Shown piece after piece: positions 37,015 to 47,436 of a DNA stretch of 64,000 nucleotides (within the stretch, counting starts at the first letter, position 1; every line of letters starts with the position of its first letter). Origin of the DNA: Mycobacterium sp. 852002-51971_SCH5477799-a (GTDB lineage Bacteria > Actinomycetota > Actinomycetes > Mycobacteriales > Mycobacteriaceae); NCBI RefSeq assembly GCF_001667145.1, contig NZ_LZIF01000087.1, positions 100,486-164,485 of the forward strand. Reading direction: 5' to 3'. The position numbers were made by a program, and so were the translations under genes. A model generated the notes under the pieces. It saw nothing but the letters and a program-made list of their open reading frames with translations, was not told where the DNA came from and ran no database searches.

Positions 37015-40000
37015 GTGAGCACTCGCGCTGATTCCGGGCCGTCCGGCCCCTCCGACCCGATGGGCCGGTTCAGCGCGATCACCCGCGAGTGGTTCACCAG
37101 CACCTTCGACGCACCGACCATCGCGCAGGCCGACGCCTGGAACGCCATCGCCGACGGCAACAACACCCTGGTGATCGCGCCCACCGGATCGGGCAAGACG
37201 CTGGCGGCGTTCCTCTGGGCGCTGGATAGCCTCGCCGCCTCGACGGAACGCCCGCCCGGCACGCGCGTGCTCTACGTTTCCCCGCTCAAGGCGCTGGCGG
37301 TCGACGTCGAGCGCAACCTGCGCACTCCCCTGGCCGGGCTCACCCGCATCGCGGAACGCCAGGGCTTGCCGGGCCCCGACATCAGCGTCGGGGTCCGTTC
37401 CGGCGACACCCCGCCCGTCGCCCGTCGCCAACTGATCAACCGACCGCCCGACGTGTTGATCACCACTCCCGAGTCGCTGTTTCTGATGCTCACCTCGGCC
37501 GCCCGCGAGACCTTGGCCGGCGTGCAGACGGTGATCGTCGACGAGATCCACGCCATCGCCGCCGGAAAGCGCGGCGCGCACCTGGCCGTGTCGTTGGAGC
37601 GCCTCGACGCGCTGCGGGAGGACAAACCCGCCCAGCGCATCGGATTGTCGGCGACGGTGCGTCCGCCCGAGGAACTCGCGCGGTTCCTGTCCGGGCAGGC
37701 GCCGACGACCATCGTGGCCCCGCCGTCGGCCAAGACGGTCGAGCTCAGCGTGCAGGTGCCGGTGCCCGACATGGCGAACCTGGCGAACAACACCATCTGG
37801 CCTGACGTCGAGAACCGGCTGGTCGACCTGATCGAGTCGCACAACTCCACGATCGTGTTCGCCAATTCACGGCGGCTGGCCGAGCGACTTACCGCCCGCC
37901 TCAACGAGATCCACGCCGAGCGCAGCGGTGTGGAACTGAACACGGACGCCAATCCGAAGGTGGCCGGCGGCGCTCCGGCGCACATCATGGGCAGCGGGCA
38001 GACCTACGGCGCCGACCCGATATTGGCCCGCGCCCACCACGGTTCGGTGAGCAAGGAGCAGCGCGCCCTGGTCGAAGAGGACCTCAAACGCGGGCTGCTC
38101 AAGGCGGTGGTGGCCACCTCGAGCCTGGAGCTGGGTATCGACATGGGCGCCGTCGACCTGGTGATCCAGGTGGAGGCGCCGCCCTCGGTGGCCAGCGGCC
38201 TGCAACGCATCGGTCGCGCCGGCCACCAGGTCGGTGAGGTCTCGCAGGGAGTGCTGTTCCCCAAGCACCGCACCGACCTGATCGGCTGCGCGGTCAGCGT
38301 CCAGCGCATGCTCACCGGCCAGATCGAAACCATGCGGGTGCCGGCCAATCCGCTCGACATCTTGGCGCAGCAGACCGTGGCCGCGGCCGCACTGGAACCG
38401 TTGGACGCCGACCGCTGGTTCGACACGGTCCGGCGGGCCGCGCCGTTCGCCACGCTGCCCCGCAGCGTGTACGAGGCCACCCTGGACCTGTTGAGCGGCA
38501 AGTACCCGTCCACCGAATTCGCCGAGCTGCGACCGCGGTTGGTGTACGACCGCGACACCGGCACCCTGACCGCCCGCCCCGGCGCGCAGCGGCTGGCGGT
38601 GACGTCCGGCGGCGCCATCCCCGATCGCGGGCTGTTCACCGTCTACCTTGCCTCCGAGGCCGAAAAGCCTTCGCGGGTAGGCGAACTCGAAGAGGAAATG
38701 GTCTACGAGTCGCGTCCCGGCGATGTCATCTCGTTGGGCGCCACGAGCTGGCGGATCACGGAGATCACCCACGACCGGGTGCTGGTGATTCCCGCGCCCG
38801 GCCAGCCGGCCCGGTTGCCGTTCTGGCGCGGCGACGGCCTGGGCCGCCCGGCCGAGCTGGGCGCCGCGCTCGGCGCATTCACCGGTGAGCTGGCCGGCCT
38901 GAAGCGCGAGGCTTTCGACACCCGCTGCGCCGGACTGGGTTTCGACGCATACGCCATCGACAACCTGTGGGGCCTGCTCGACGAGCAGCGCAGCGCCGCC
39001 GGGGTGGTGCCCACCGACACCGCCCTGCTGGTCGAGCGGTTTCGCGACGAGCTGGGCGACTGGCGGGTGATCCTGCACTCGCCGTACGGCCTTCCGGTGA
39101 ACGGACCGCTGGCGCTGGCGGTGGCCCGCCGGCTGCGCGAGCGCTACGGCATCGACGAGAAGCCCACCGCCTCCGACGACGGCGTCGTGGTGCGCCTGCC
39201 GGACATGTTGTCCGACACCACCGACACCCCGCCCGGCGCAGACCTTTTCGTTTTCGATGCCGAGGAGGTCGACCCGATCGTCACCGCCGAGGTGGGCGGC
39301 TCGGCGCTGTTCGCCTCGCGGTTCCGTGAGTGCGCGGCCCGGGCCCTGCTGTTGCCGCGCCGGCACCCCGGGCGCCGCTCGCCGCTGTGGCAGCAGCGCC
39401 AGCGCGCCGCCCAATTACTGGAAGTGGCCCGCAAATACCCCGACTTCCCGGTGGTGCTGGAGACCATCCGCGAATGCCTGCAAGACGTCTACGACGTGCC
39501 GGCCCTGACCCAGCTGATGACCGGCATCGCGCAGCGGCGGGTGCGGGTGCTCGAGGTCGAGACGCAGCGGCCGTCGCCGTTCGCGGCCTCGCTGCTGTTC
39601 GGCTACGTCGGCGCGTTCATGTACGAGGGTGACAGCCCGCTGGCCGAGCGCCGGGCCGCCGCGCTCTCGCTGGACAGCACGCTGTTGGCCGAGCTGCTGG
39701 GGCGGGTGGAGCTGCGCGATCTGCTCGATCCCGAGATCATCGCCGCCACCGGCCGCCAGCTTCAGCACCTCGCGCCGGACCGGGCCGCCCGCGACGCCGA
39801 AGCCGTCGCGGACCTGTTGCGGCTGCTGGGCCCGCTGACCGAGGACGAGGTGGCCGCCCGCGCCGGTGGCGCCGACGTGGGCGGTTGGCTGGAGGGGCTG
39901 CGCGGCGCCCGGCGCGCGTTGACCGTGTCGTTCGTCGGCCGCAGCTGGTGGGTGGCCATCGAGGACATCGGCCGGCTGCGCGACGGCATCGGGATCGCGG

Positions 40001-41625
40001 TTCCCCTCGGCGTGCCGGCCGCGTTCACCGCGGAGGTCGCCGACCCCCTGGGCGAACTGTTGGGCCGCTACGCGCGCACCCACACCCCGTTCACCACGGC
40101 CGAGGCCGCCGCCCGGTTCGGGCTGGGGTTGCGAGTGACCGCCGACATCCTCGGGCGGCTGGCCGGTGACGGCCGGCTGGTGCGCGGCGACTTCGTCGCC
40201 GCGGCCGAAATGCCCGGGGTGCCCGTGGCCGGGGGCGAGCAGTGGTGCGACGCCGAGGTGTTGCGCATCCTGCGGCGGCGGTCGCTGGCGGCGCTGCGGG
40301 CCCAGGTAGAGCCGGTCAGCACCGCCGCCTACGGCCGGTTCCTGCCCGCCTGGCATCGCGTGGGCTCGGCCGAATCATCGCGCTCCCCAAGCCATTCCGG
40401 GCTCGATGGCCTGATGTCGGTGATCGATCAGCTGGCCGGCGCACGGATGCCGGCGTCGGCGATCGAGCCGCTGGTGCTGGCGCCCCGGGTCCGCGACTAC
40501 TCCCCCGCGCTGCTCGACGAGCTGCTGGCCACCGGCGAGGTCACCTGGTCGGGGGTCGGCTCGATTTCGAGCGGCGACGGTTGGATCGCGTTGCATCCCA
40601 GCGAATCCGCGCCGTTGACCCTGCCCGGACCCGCCGACATCGAATTGGGCGATGCCCACCGCGCCGTCCTGGACACGCTCGCGCCGGGGGGCGCCTACTT
40701 CTTCCGCCAGCTCACGCAGAGCGGATTCAGCGAGTCCGAACTCAAAGCTGCGCTGTGGGAACTGATTTGGGCCGGATGGATCACCGGCGACACTTTCGCT
40801 CCGGTGCGCGCCCTGCTCGGTGGCACCGGAACCCGTAAGCGCTCGGCGCCTGCGCACCGGTCACATCGTCCGCCGCGGCTGAGCCGGTACAGCGTCGCGC
40901 ACCCGCAGGCCCGGCCCGCCGACCCGACGGTGGCCGGCCGGTGGTCGATCCTGCCGGCCCCGGAGCCGGACGGCACGCTGCGCGCCCACCACCAAGCCGA
41001 ACTTTTGCTGGGCCGCCACGGCGTGCTGACCCGGGGCGCGGTGACAACCGAAGGCGTGCCCGGCGGTTTCGCCACCCTGTACAAGGTGCTGAGCACGTTC
41101 GAGGATGCCGGTCGGTGCCAGCGCGGCTACTTCATCGAGTCGCTGGGCGGGGCGCAATTCGCGGTCGCGTCGACCGTCGACAGGCTGCGCGCATATTCCG
41201 ACGGGGTCGATCCGGAGCGGCCCGAGTACCGCGCGGTCGCACTGGCCGCCGCGGATCCGGCCAACCCGTACGGAGCGGCGCTGCCCTGGCCGGCCTCCCG
41301 CGGCGAGGGCCCGGAGTCCGGGGGGTCGGGGGCACGCCCGGGCCGCAAGGCGGGTGCGCTGGTGGTGCTGGTCGACGGCGAGCTGGCCTGGTTTCTCGAG
41401 CGCGGCGGGCGGTCGCTGCTCACGTTCACCGACGACCCCGCCGCCCATCTCGCCGCGGCGACGGCGCTGGCCGACCTGGTCTCGTCCCGGCGAGTCGCGT
41501 CGATCCTGGTCGAACGCATCGACGGGGTGCCGGCCCTGCAGCCCCGCGCGGACGGGCCCGGTCCGGTCGATGCGCTCTCGGACGCCGGCTTCGCCCGGAC
41601 TCCGCGTGGAATGCGGCTGCGCTGA
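37015..41625 (+). CDS. lhr: Lhr family large ATP-dependent DNA helicase
   Basis: 1536 residues (M. tuberculosis 1513). Superfamily 2 3'-to-5' helicase. Walker A APTGSGKT near residue 51, DEIH box in [11 protein letters not shown], motif [11 protein letters not shown], motif [11 protein letters not shown], then the winged-helix, beta-barrel and long C-terminal region. GTG 37015 is chosen for its position just after the TetR gene; ATG 37060 (MGRFSAIT) is an alternative closer to the homologue. Followed after 1 bp by nei2, so a repair operon. Lhr unwinds RNA-DNA hybrids and translocates on single-stranded DNA in related mycobacteria. Confidence 0.95.
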   Translation: MSTRADSGPSGPSDPMGRFSAITREWFTSTFDAPTIAQADAWNAIADGNNTLVIAPTGSGKTLAAFLWALDSLAASTERPPGTRVLYVSPLKALAVDVERNLRTPLAGLTRIAERQGLPGPDISVGVRSGDTPPVARRQLINRPPDVLITTPESLFLMLTSAARETLAGVQTVIVDEIHAIAAGKRGAHLAVSLERLDALREDKPAQRIGLSATVRPPEELARFLSGQAPTTIVAPPSAKTVELSVQVPVPDMANLANNTIWPDVENRLVDLIESHNSTIVFANSRRLAERLTARLNEIHAERSGVELNTDANPKVAGGAPAHIMGSGQTYGADPILARAHHGSVSKEQRALVEEDLKRGLLKAVVATSSLELGIDMGAVDLVIQVEAPPSVASGLQRIGRAGHQVGEVSQGVLFPKHRTDLIGCAVSVQRMLTGQIETMRVPANPLDILAQQTVAAAALEPLDADRWFDTVRRAAPFATLPRSVYEATLDLLSGKYPSTEFAELRPRLVYDRDTGTLTARPGAQRLAVTSGGAIPDRGLFTVYLASEAEKPSRVGELEEEMVYESRPGDVISLGATSWRITEITHDRVLVIPAPGQPARLPFWRGDGLGRPAELGAALGAFTGELAGLKREAFDTRCAGLGFDAYAIDNLWGLLDEQRSAAGVVPTDTALLVERFRDELGDWRVILHSPYGLPVNGPLALAVARRLRERYGIDEKPTASDDGVVVRLPDMLSDTTDTPPGADLFVFDAEEVDPIVTAEVGGSALFASRFRECAARALLLPRRHPGRRSPLWQQRQRAAQLLEVARKYPDFPVVLETIRECLQDVYDVPALTQLMTGIAQRRVRVLEVETQRPSPFAASLLFGYVGAFMYEGDSPLAERRAAALSLDSTLLAELLGRVELRDLLDPEIIAATGRQLQHLAPDRAARDAEAVADLLRLLGPLTEDEVAARAGGADVGGWLEGLRGARRALTVSFVGRSWWVAIEDIGRLRDGIGIAVPLGVPAAFTAEVADPLGELLGRYARTHTPFTTAEAAARFGLGLRVTADILGRLAGDGRLVRGDFVAAAEMPGVPVAGGEQWCDAEVLRILRRRSLAALRAQVEPVSTAAYGRFLPAWHRVGSAESSRSPSHSGLDGLMSVIDQLAGARMPASAIEPLVLAPRVRDYSPALLDELLATGEVTWSGVGSISSGDGWIALHPSESAPLTLPGPADIELGDAHRAVLDTLAPGGAYFFRQLTQSGFSESELKAALWELIWAGWITGDTFAPVRALLGGTGTRKRSAPAHRSHRPPRLSRYSVAHPQARPADPTVAGRWSILPAPEPDGTLRAHHQAELLLGRHGVLTRGAVTTEGVPGGFATLYKVLSTFEDAGRCQRGYFIESLGGAQFAVASTVDRLRAYSDGVDPERPEYRAVALAAADPANPYGAALPWPASRGEGPESGGSGARPGRKAGALVVLVDGELAWFLERGGRSLLTFTDDPAAHLAAATALADLVSSRRVASILVERIDGVPALQPRADGPGPVDALSDAGFARTPRGMRLR

Positions 41626-41626
41626 C

Positions 41627-42382
41627 ATGCCCGAAGGCGACACCGTCTGGCACACGGCCGCCGTGCTGCGCGAGCGCCTGGTCGGCGGCACCCTGACCCG
41701 CTGTGACGTCCGGGTGCCGCGATTCGCCACCGTCGACCTCACCGGGCGGGTGGTCGACGAGGTGCTCAGCCGCGGAAAGCACTTGTTCATCCGGGTGGGC
41801 GACGCCAGCATTCACTCGCATCTGAAAATGGACGGCAGTTGGCGGGTCGGCAACCGCTCGGTGCGGGTCGACCACCGCGCGCGCATCATCTTGGAGACCG
41901 ACAGCGTCCGCGCGGTCGGCGTCGACTTGGGCGTGCTGGAGATCCTGGAGCGCGAGCGTGACGGCGACGCGGTCGCGCACCTGGGACCGGATCTGCTGGG
42001 CGAGGATTGGGATCCCGCGCTCGCCGTCGCCAACCTGACGGCCGACCCGGACCGGCCGATCGCCGCGGCGCTGCTGGACCAGCGCCTGCTGGCCGGGGTC
42101 GGCAACGTCTACTGCAACGAATTATGTTTCCTGTCCGGGCATCTGCCCACCGCGCCGGTGCGCGACATCGCCGACCCACATCGGCTGGTTTCGCGCGCGC
42201 GGGACATGTTGTGGCTCAACCGTTTTCGTTGGAATCGGTGCACCACCGGCGACACCCGGACCGGACGCCAGCTGTGGGTCTACGGGCGATCCGGGCAGCC
42301 GTGCCGCCGCTGCGGTACCCGGATCAACTTCGACGACTCGGGGGATCGGGTGACGTACTGGTGCCCGTCCTGCCAGCGCTGA
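41627..42382 (+). CDS. nei2: Endonuclease VIII-like DNA glycosylase (Nei2)
   Basis: 251 residues. Removes oxidised bases by a beta,delta-elimination lyase reaction. The N-terminus MPEGDT supplies the catalytic Pro2/Glu3, SRGKHLFIR the conserved Lys, [12 protein letters not shown] the helix-two-turn-helix, and the C-terminal CRRCG...CPSC is the zinc finger with an Arg loop. It starts 1 bp after the lhr stop. Nearest M. tuberculosis match by synteny is Rv3297. Confidence 0.93.
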   Translation: MPEGDTVWHTAAVLRERLVGGTLTRCDVRVPRFATVDLTGRVVDEVLSRGKHLFIRVGDASIHSHLKMDGSWRVGNRSVRVDHRARIILETDSVRAVGVDLGVLEILERERDGDAVAHLGPDLLGEDWDPALAVANLTADPDRPIAAALLDQRLLAGVGNVYCNELCFLSGHLPTAPVRDIADPHRLVSRARDMLWLNRFRWNRCTTGDTRTGRQLWVYGRSGQPCRRCGTRINFDDSGDRVTYWCPSCQR

Positions 42383-42406
42383 AGCGTGTGGCCCTGTTCC
42401 GGGTGT

Positions 42407-43324
42407 TCAGTCGCGGGCGTGGGCGAGGAAGAACTCGGCGATGGCCTCGGACCCGTCGAGCGCGCGCGTGGTGGGACCGATGACGACCGCAGGCAGGTAT
42501 TGCTTGCCGCCCGGCCAGGTGTGCCCGCCGCTGTCGATCTTGACGAACACCACCTCGGTGTTGTCCGCGCACCCCGTGGACCGGTAGCGGTGCACGACCG
42601 TGCCGTCGCGGACATCGGGCAGCGCTTCCATCGCCGGCTCTGACGGGCAGCCATCGATCGAGCGCCACTTGTCCACCATGCTGTCCGCCGAGATGGAGTG
42701 GCTGACCCCGCCGCGGCCGCGCACCGTCCCGCCCTTGAAGGGCACCAGCGGGTCAGCGGTTCCGTGGGCTTCCCAGACCGACACCGGTCGCGACGGATTA
42801 CAGGCCACCCCCACACCCAGCGTCCCGGCCACCGGCGCGACCGCGGCGAAGACGTCGGCGCGGTCGCACGCCAGCCGGTTGCTCATGAAGCCGCCGTTGG
42901 ACATCCCGGTGACGAAAACGTGCCCGGCAGCGACGCCGTAGTCGTTCTGCAGCTTGGTCACCAGCCCGACCAGGAAGCTCACATCGTTGATGTGGCGGCG
43001 ATCGGCGGGCGAGGCGCCACGCCCGTCGGCCCAGCTCTTGTCGTAACCGTCGGGATAGACGACCAACAAATTGTGAGCATCAGCAACCCTGTTGAAGCCC
43101 GTCAGGCCGCGCTGCGAGAACCCCGTGCCGCCGCCGCCGTGCAAACTGAGCACCAGCCCGACGGGTTCGCCCGCCGGCACGTGCAACATGTAGGTTCGGT
43201 CCATGCCGCCGGATCGAAAAGTGCCGGAGATGTCTCGAGCACTAGCCGCCGACACGGGTCGCACACCGCAGCCGACCACGCATATTGCCACCACACCGAG
43301 CCACAACCACCGCGCGTACGCCAT
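42407..43324 (-). CDS. lpqC: Esterase lipoprotein LpqC (polyhydroxybutyrate depolymerase-like)
   Basis: 305 residues. Signal peptide with lipobox CVVGC, then an alpha/beta hydrolase: LVLSLHGGGGTGF oxyanion region, nucleophile in VTGMSNGGFMS near residue 145, and a likely catalytic His in GGHTWPGG near 272. Predicted secreted and lipid-anchored. Same family as feruloyl esterases and PHB depolymerases. Matches Rv3298c (304). Convergent with nei2 over 24 bp. Confidence 0.92.
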   Translation of the reverse strand: MAYARWLWLGVVAICVVGCGVRPVSAASARDISGTFRSGGMDRTYMLHVPAGEPVGLVLSLHGGGGTGFSQRGLTGFNRVADAHNLLVVYPDGYDKSWADGRGASPADRRHINDVSFLVGLVTKLQNDYGVAAGHVFVTGMSNGGFMSNRLACDRADVFAAVAPVAGTLGVGVACNPSRPVSVWEAHGTADPLVPFKGGTVRGRGGVSHSISADSMVDKWRSIDGCPSEPAMEALPDVRDGTVVHRYRSTGCADNTEVVFVKIDSGGHTWPGGKQYLPAVVIGPTTRALDGSEAIAEFFLAHARD

Positions 43325-43515
43325 GTCGTCAGATCACCGGCGGCGCGTCGCCGAAGGCTCGCCGGTAACGCGCGTGCGACCGCCGAGCAAACACTTGTGT
43401 GGCACACACCGCATTATCGGCGATACGGCGCCGGGTAGCGCCGCGAGATGCGAGCATGCGACCTAGCCCCGCCTTCAGCAAGCGACGGCACTTCTGTTCC
43501 ACGGGAGTATCAGAA

Positions 43516-43878
43516 ATGACGACCACCCAGATGCGCAACCCCATTCGGCCGCTGCTCCTGGCGATCGCCGTGCTGCCGGTGGCCGGGCTGCTCGGCGCGC
43601 TGGTGGCGTCCGCGACCGCTCACGCCACGTCCGCCGATGACGCATTCCTGGCCGCCCTGAAAGCCAAGGGCATCAACTACGAGTCATCCGACGCCGCGGT
43701 CAACTCCGGGCACACCGTCTGCCACGAACTCGACATGGGCCAGTCGCCGGAGCAGGTCGCCAACAGCGTGCTGTCCAGCAGCACCTTGGACAGCTATCAC
43801 GCCGGCTATTTCGTCGGGGTCAGCATCAAGGCGTACTGCCCGAAGTACGCGGAAGCGGCGGCGTCACCGGGATCCTGA
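43516..43878 (+). CDS. DUF732 secreted protein
   Basis: 120 residues. Signal peptide or N-terminal anchor (LLLAIAVLPVAGLLGALVAS), then the DUF732 pattern DDAFLAALKAKGINY, a pair of Cys (HTVCHEL and KAYCPKY) that probably form a disulfide, and GYFVGVSIKAYC. Family is common in mycobacteria with unknown function. ATG 43516. First gene of the accessory stretch. Confidence 0.8.
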   Translation: MTTTQMRNPIRPLLLAIAVLPVAGLLGALVASATAHATSADDAFLAALKAKGINYESSDAAVNSGHTVCHELDMGQSPEQVANSVLSSSTLDSYHAGYFVGVSIKAYCPKYAEAAASPGS

Positions 43879-43902
43879 CAGCTACGGGCCGCAAGGCGGA
43901 AG

Positions 43903-45051
43903 CTATCCCGCCGACGGCGGCCTGTGCATCACGGTGCCCGGCAGTTCCGCACCGTATTCAATATCGTCGTAGTCGCGGCCCTTGCGCCGGCGGCCGTTCG
44001 CCGAGCCACGCGTCGGGCGCATCGGGACCATCGGAAGCATCGGGGTCTGGCCGGCTCCTGCGGGCAGCGCGGAGACCGCCGACGCCAGTTGCACCGGCGC
44101 CGAAGACCCAAGCATGCCCACCGTCGCCGGCGGCATGGTCAGGCCGCCGAGCGAAACACCGACCCCCAACGAGGCCTGGGGCGCCAACGAGGACCCGACC
44201 GCGCCGACCAGGCTCACGTCCGCCGCCGACAGCGCGGCCGTGCCCTCGGCGAGGCCCAGGCCGGTGTCCGCCCCTAACGACGCAAACCCCTGGGCCGTCT
44301 GCAATTGCGCGAGCACACCGAGGAGGTTGATGGGGAATCCGCTGGCGGCAAAGAATTGGTTCGCCCAGCTGCTCCAGTATTTGAACCAGCCAGAGTTGGG
44401 ATCAAAGCCGACGGCGGTGGAGGTCGCGAGGTCTTGACTTGCTCCGGAGAGGGTGGTGGCCGTCTGCGTCCCCGTGTTGGCGGTGGTCGTGGCCGGCACC
44501 ATGGCGGCTTGTCTGGTCGTCGCGGACGGATCGGAAACCGGAGGCGGCGAAGAGAATTGGGGCGGCCTGACGGTGCTCGCCGAGGTGGCGGCGTAGCGGA
44601 CCAACGCCGCCGAGTTGTTCACCCACATGGCGTTGTACTCGGCCTCGGTCTCGGCGATGGCCGGGTAGTTGATCCCGAAGAAGTTGGTGGCCAACAACAC
44701 CGCCAGCCGCGCACGGTTTGCGGCGACCAGCGAGGGATGCACGACTGTCCAGTGCGTCAACTCGAATGCCGCGGTCATGACCTCGACCGACGTGGCGATC
44801 TCCTGGCACTGCTGCGCTGTGACGCGCAGCCAATCCAGGTAGGGTTCGAGCGCTCGGGCCATCGCCAACGCGGACGGGCCGTGCCACGTCGTCATCAGCC
44901 ACGACAACTCCGCGGTGTAGCTGCCTGCGGCCTGCTCCAGCTCGGCGCTCAGCTCGTGCCAGGAGCCGGCGGCCGCGATCCATGACCAGGCGCCGGGTCC
45001 AGTGTGGATCAGCGCCGAAGTTGCCTCCGGCGGCAGTATCCAGAAGTCCAT
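43903..45051 (-). CDS. PPE family protein (1)
   Basis: 382 residues. PPE domain about 1-175: MDFWILPPEATSALIHTGPG, W57-type SWLMTTWHGPSALAM (WxG turn) and FFGINYPAIAETEAEYNAMW. The C-terminal half is a Gly/Ala/Pro-rich tail with VSLGGLTMPPATVG and a charged tail ending PPSAG. PPE proteins are type VII secretion substrates, usually with a PE partner; no PE gene is adjacent. Closely resembles the next PPE gene, so probably a duplication. Function unknown. Confidence 0.88.
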   Translation of the reverse strand: MDFWILPPEATSALIHTGPGAWSWIAAAGSWHELSAELEQAAGSYTAELSWLMTTWHGPSALAMARALEPYLDWLRVTAQQCQEIATSVEVMTAAFELTHWTVVHPSLVAANRARLAVLLATNFFGINYPAIAETEAEYNAMWVNNSAALVRYAATSASTVRPPQFSSPPPVSDPSATTRQAAMVPATTTANTGTQTATTLSGASQDLATSTAVGFDPNSGWFKYWSSWANQFFAASGFPINLLGVLAQLQTAQGFASLGADTGLGLAEGTAALSAADVSLVGAVGSSLAPQASLGVGVSLGGLTMPPATVGMLGSSAPVQLASAVSALPAGAGQTPMLPMVPMRPTRGSANGRRRKGRDYDDIEYGAELPGTVMHRPPSAG

Positions 45052-45217
45052 GAACTTTTACCTTGGAGAAGAACGTGGGTTGGGCGAACGCTGCGCGTCG
45101 ACCCGTCCGGCGATTCGCGCGTGAGTGTGCGGAGGACATTGCGGTGACCTGCCGCTGGTCGCCGTTGACCTGCGCGGTGGCGGTGTCCGCCATCCGCAAT
45201 CGAGGAGCGGCATCGTC

Positions 45218-46366
45218 TCATCCCGCCGACGGGTTTCGAGGCATCACTTTGCCCTTGACCTCCCGGCCGACGGCGACGTCGTCATACTTCTGCTGTTTGC
45301 GCTTGCGCCAGCCGGTGCCCGCCGAGCCCGTCCCCGGCGGCACCATCATCGGCACCATCGGGAAGCCCGGCTCCCCCGCGGGCAGCGGCGAGGCCGCGGA
45401 CGCCAGTTGAACCCCGGTTTGCGTGCCCGGCAACAGCCCCACCACGGCCGGTGGCGCGGTCAGCTTGCCCAGCGACACGCCGACGCCCATCGCGCCCGAC
45501 GGCGCCATTCCCGCGCCGATGCCCTTGACCGCGTTGGACAGGCTCGCCGTGGCCGCCCCGAGGCCTTCCGACAGGCCGCTGCCGATGTCACCGCCGACCG
45601 ACTGAACTCCTTGGGCGGTCGCCAGCTGTGCCCACACGCCGAGCAGGTTGATCGGAAAACCGGAGGAGATGAACTGGTTGCCCCAGGTGCTGAAGTAGCC
45701 GAACCACCCTTGGTTGGGGTCACCGTCGGCGCCGAAGAGGCCGCCGAACGAAGAGTCTGCCGCACTGAGGTTCTGTACCGCGTTGCCCGCGCCCAGAGCC
45801 TGGGCCTGGCTCACCGCCAGCTCTTGCCTGGCCGGTCCGCCCGAATCGGTATTGGGCAGCGGCGAATTGAAATTCGACAGCTGCGTGGTCGCCTGCGACG
45901 ACGACGCCTGATATCGGGTCATCGCCGCCGAGTTGTTCGCCCACATGGTCTGGTATTCGTTCTCGGTCTCGGCGATGGCCGCGGTGTTGGTGCCGAACCG
46001 GTTGGTGGCCAGCAACTGCGCCAGCCGCGTTCGGTTGGCGCTCACCACCGAGGGATGAACCACCGTCGACCGGACGGTGGTGAAGGCGGACGCGGCGGTC
46101 TCCGCCGAAGTCGCCATCTGCGCGGATTGCTGGGCGGTCTCGCGCAACCAGAGCAGGTAGGGCTGCACGGACTGCAGCATCGCCATCGCCGACGGACCGT
46201 CCCACGAATCGATGAGCGTCGACAACGTCGAGGCATAGGTGGAGACCGAATTCTCCAGCTCGACGGCCAGGCGCTGCCAGGCGCCGGCGGCCTCGATCAG
46301 CGAACCGGCGCCCGGTCCGGTGTGGATGAGCGTCGAGGTGACCTCTGGGGGTGCAAAAAGATCCAT
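45218..46366 (-). CDS. PPE family protein (2)
   Basis: 382 residues from ATG 46366 (a GTG lies one codon earlier). Same architecture as the gene at 43903: LFAPPEVTSTLIHTGPGAGS, LIDSWDGPSAMAM, NRFGTNTAAIAETENEYQTM, then VSLGKLTAPPAVVGLLP and a basic linker WRKRKQQKYDD ending NPSAG. The two C-terminal ends share a conserved xPSAG sign-off. 166 bp separate it from PPE 1, enough for its own promoter. No PE partner is seen. Confidence 0.88.
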   Translation of the reverse strand: MDLFAPPEVTSTLIHTGPGAGSLIEAAGAWQRLAVELENSVSTYASTLSTLIDSWDGPSAMAMLQSVQPYLLWLRETAQQSAQMATSAETAASAFTTVRSTVVHPSVVSANRTRLAQLLATNRFGTNTAAIAETENEYQTMWANNSAAMTRYQASSSQATTQLSNFNSPLPNTDSGGPARQELAVSQAQALGAGNAVQNLSAADSSFGGLFGADGDPNQGWFGYFSTWGNQFISSGFPINLLGVWAQLATAQGVQSVGGDIGSGLSEGLGAATASLSNAVKGIGAGMAPSGAMGVGVSLGKLTAPPAVVGLLPGTQTGVQLASAASPLPAGEPGFPMVPMMVPPGTGSAGTGWRKRKQQKYDDVAVGREVKGKVMPRNPSAG

Positions 46367-46574
46367 CACGTCTCACAATGCCCACGCTGAGAACGCCTCA
46401 GCAAATTTGCGTTAACCAGGCCGCGAAGAACCTTGAAACTCTGCACGTCGAAGCCTGTCACCTGCGGTCGGGACCTCCCAGTTCGACCGCCCGGTGTTAG
46501 GACACCCTATACCCAAAGCTGAGAGCGATTTGACATTTGCTGGCCAGGGGCACTTACGCGACACCGGCCGTCTG

Positions 46575-47381
46575 TCAAACGGTCACCGAGGCGCCGCGGT
46601 TCACCGTGATGATCCGATCGCCCAGGCCTCGGCGCGTCATTTCCCGGGTGAAGTCGGCCAGCGGCGACGCGAAGGCAGCATAGTCGTCGAAGTGCACCGG
46701 GATGGCCTTCGGCAGGGCGAGCATCGCGACGAGTTCAGCGCCCTGACGGCCGTCCATGGTGACGGTCAGACCGAACGGCAGCCGCCCGCCGGCGGGCAGC
46801 CGGGTGCCGCCGAGGTGCAGCATGCCCACGTCGATCGGGTCGAACCTCGCGGGAATTTCCTTGAGCTCCTCGATCAGCAGGGTGTCTCCGGAGATGTAGA
46901 GCCGGCGCCGGGGCGAGCCATCGTCGGCGGCGACCTCCAGCATGGTGCCCATTACGGGCGGGAGGAGCCGCTGACTCCATCCCGGCGCGTGACGCCCCGG
47001 CAACGACGTGAGGGTGAGCGTGGTGCCGCCCTTCGTGATCGTGTGCTGCTGCCAGGTGGTCAGGCCATGCGCCCGCGCGAAGCCACGCTTGTGCAGCCGT
47101 TTGGCGGCGTGCGGGGTGGTGACGACGGGCAGTTCGTGGTCCAGGCCCTTCTGCGACACCCTGTCCCAGTGGTCGCCGTGCATGTGCGACAGCACGATCG
47201 CGTCGACCGGGGGAAGTTCGCTGAGTTGCAGCGCGGGCTCCTTGAGCCGTTTGGATACCAGCCCATGGCCGAGGTAGGCGCGTTGCCCCCGGTGCAAGAA
47301 GTTGGGGTCGGTCAACAGCGTCAGCCCGCCCGCGGAAATGAGCGTGGTGGCGTTGCCCACGAACGTGACGGTGATGTCCAT
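46575..47381 (-). CDS. Metallo-beta-lactamase-fold hydrolase
   Basis: 268 residues. Metal motif HMHGDH at 96-101 region in LSHMHGDHWDRV, distal HAPGW and YISGDT, and IPVHFDDY near 235. This fits the UlaG-like branch (lactonase or phosphodiesterase-like activity). Substrate unknown. It stands between the PPE pair and the 13E12 gene. Starts ATG 47381. Confidence 0.83.
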   Translation of the reverse strand: MDITVTFVGNATTLISAGGLTLLTDPNFLHRGQRAYLGHGLVSKRLKEPALQLSELPPVDAIVLSHMHGDHWDRVSQKGLDHELPVVTTPHAAKRLHKRGFARAHGLTTWQQHTITKGGTTLTLTSLPGRHAPGWSQRLLPPVMGTMLEVAADDGSPRRRLYISGDTLLIEELKEIPARFDPIDVGMLHLGGTRLPAGGRLPFGLTVTMDGRQGAELVAMLALPKAIPVHFDDYAAFASPLADFTREMTRRGLGDRIITVNRGASVTV

Positions 47382-47436
47382 AGCCGCGGGCTACCCGGTC
47401 CCGCGCCTTCCATGCCGTTAAACGACGTTCATGCTG

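Noticed and set aside
41310..41350. G-rich run in the 3' part of lhr that resembles the intergenic repeat
   Set aside because: The reading frame stays open, the core CCCCGCAAGCGGG is absent, and a variable linker is also present at this place in the M. tuberculosis protein.
46490..46530. SigF-like GGGTAT on the minus strand upstream of PPE 2
   Set aside because: The -10 fits, but the -35 at 16 bp is GTCA, with only two of four GTTT bases; not enough to call.
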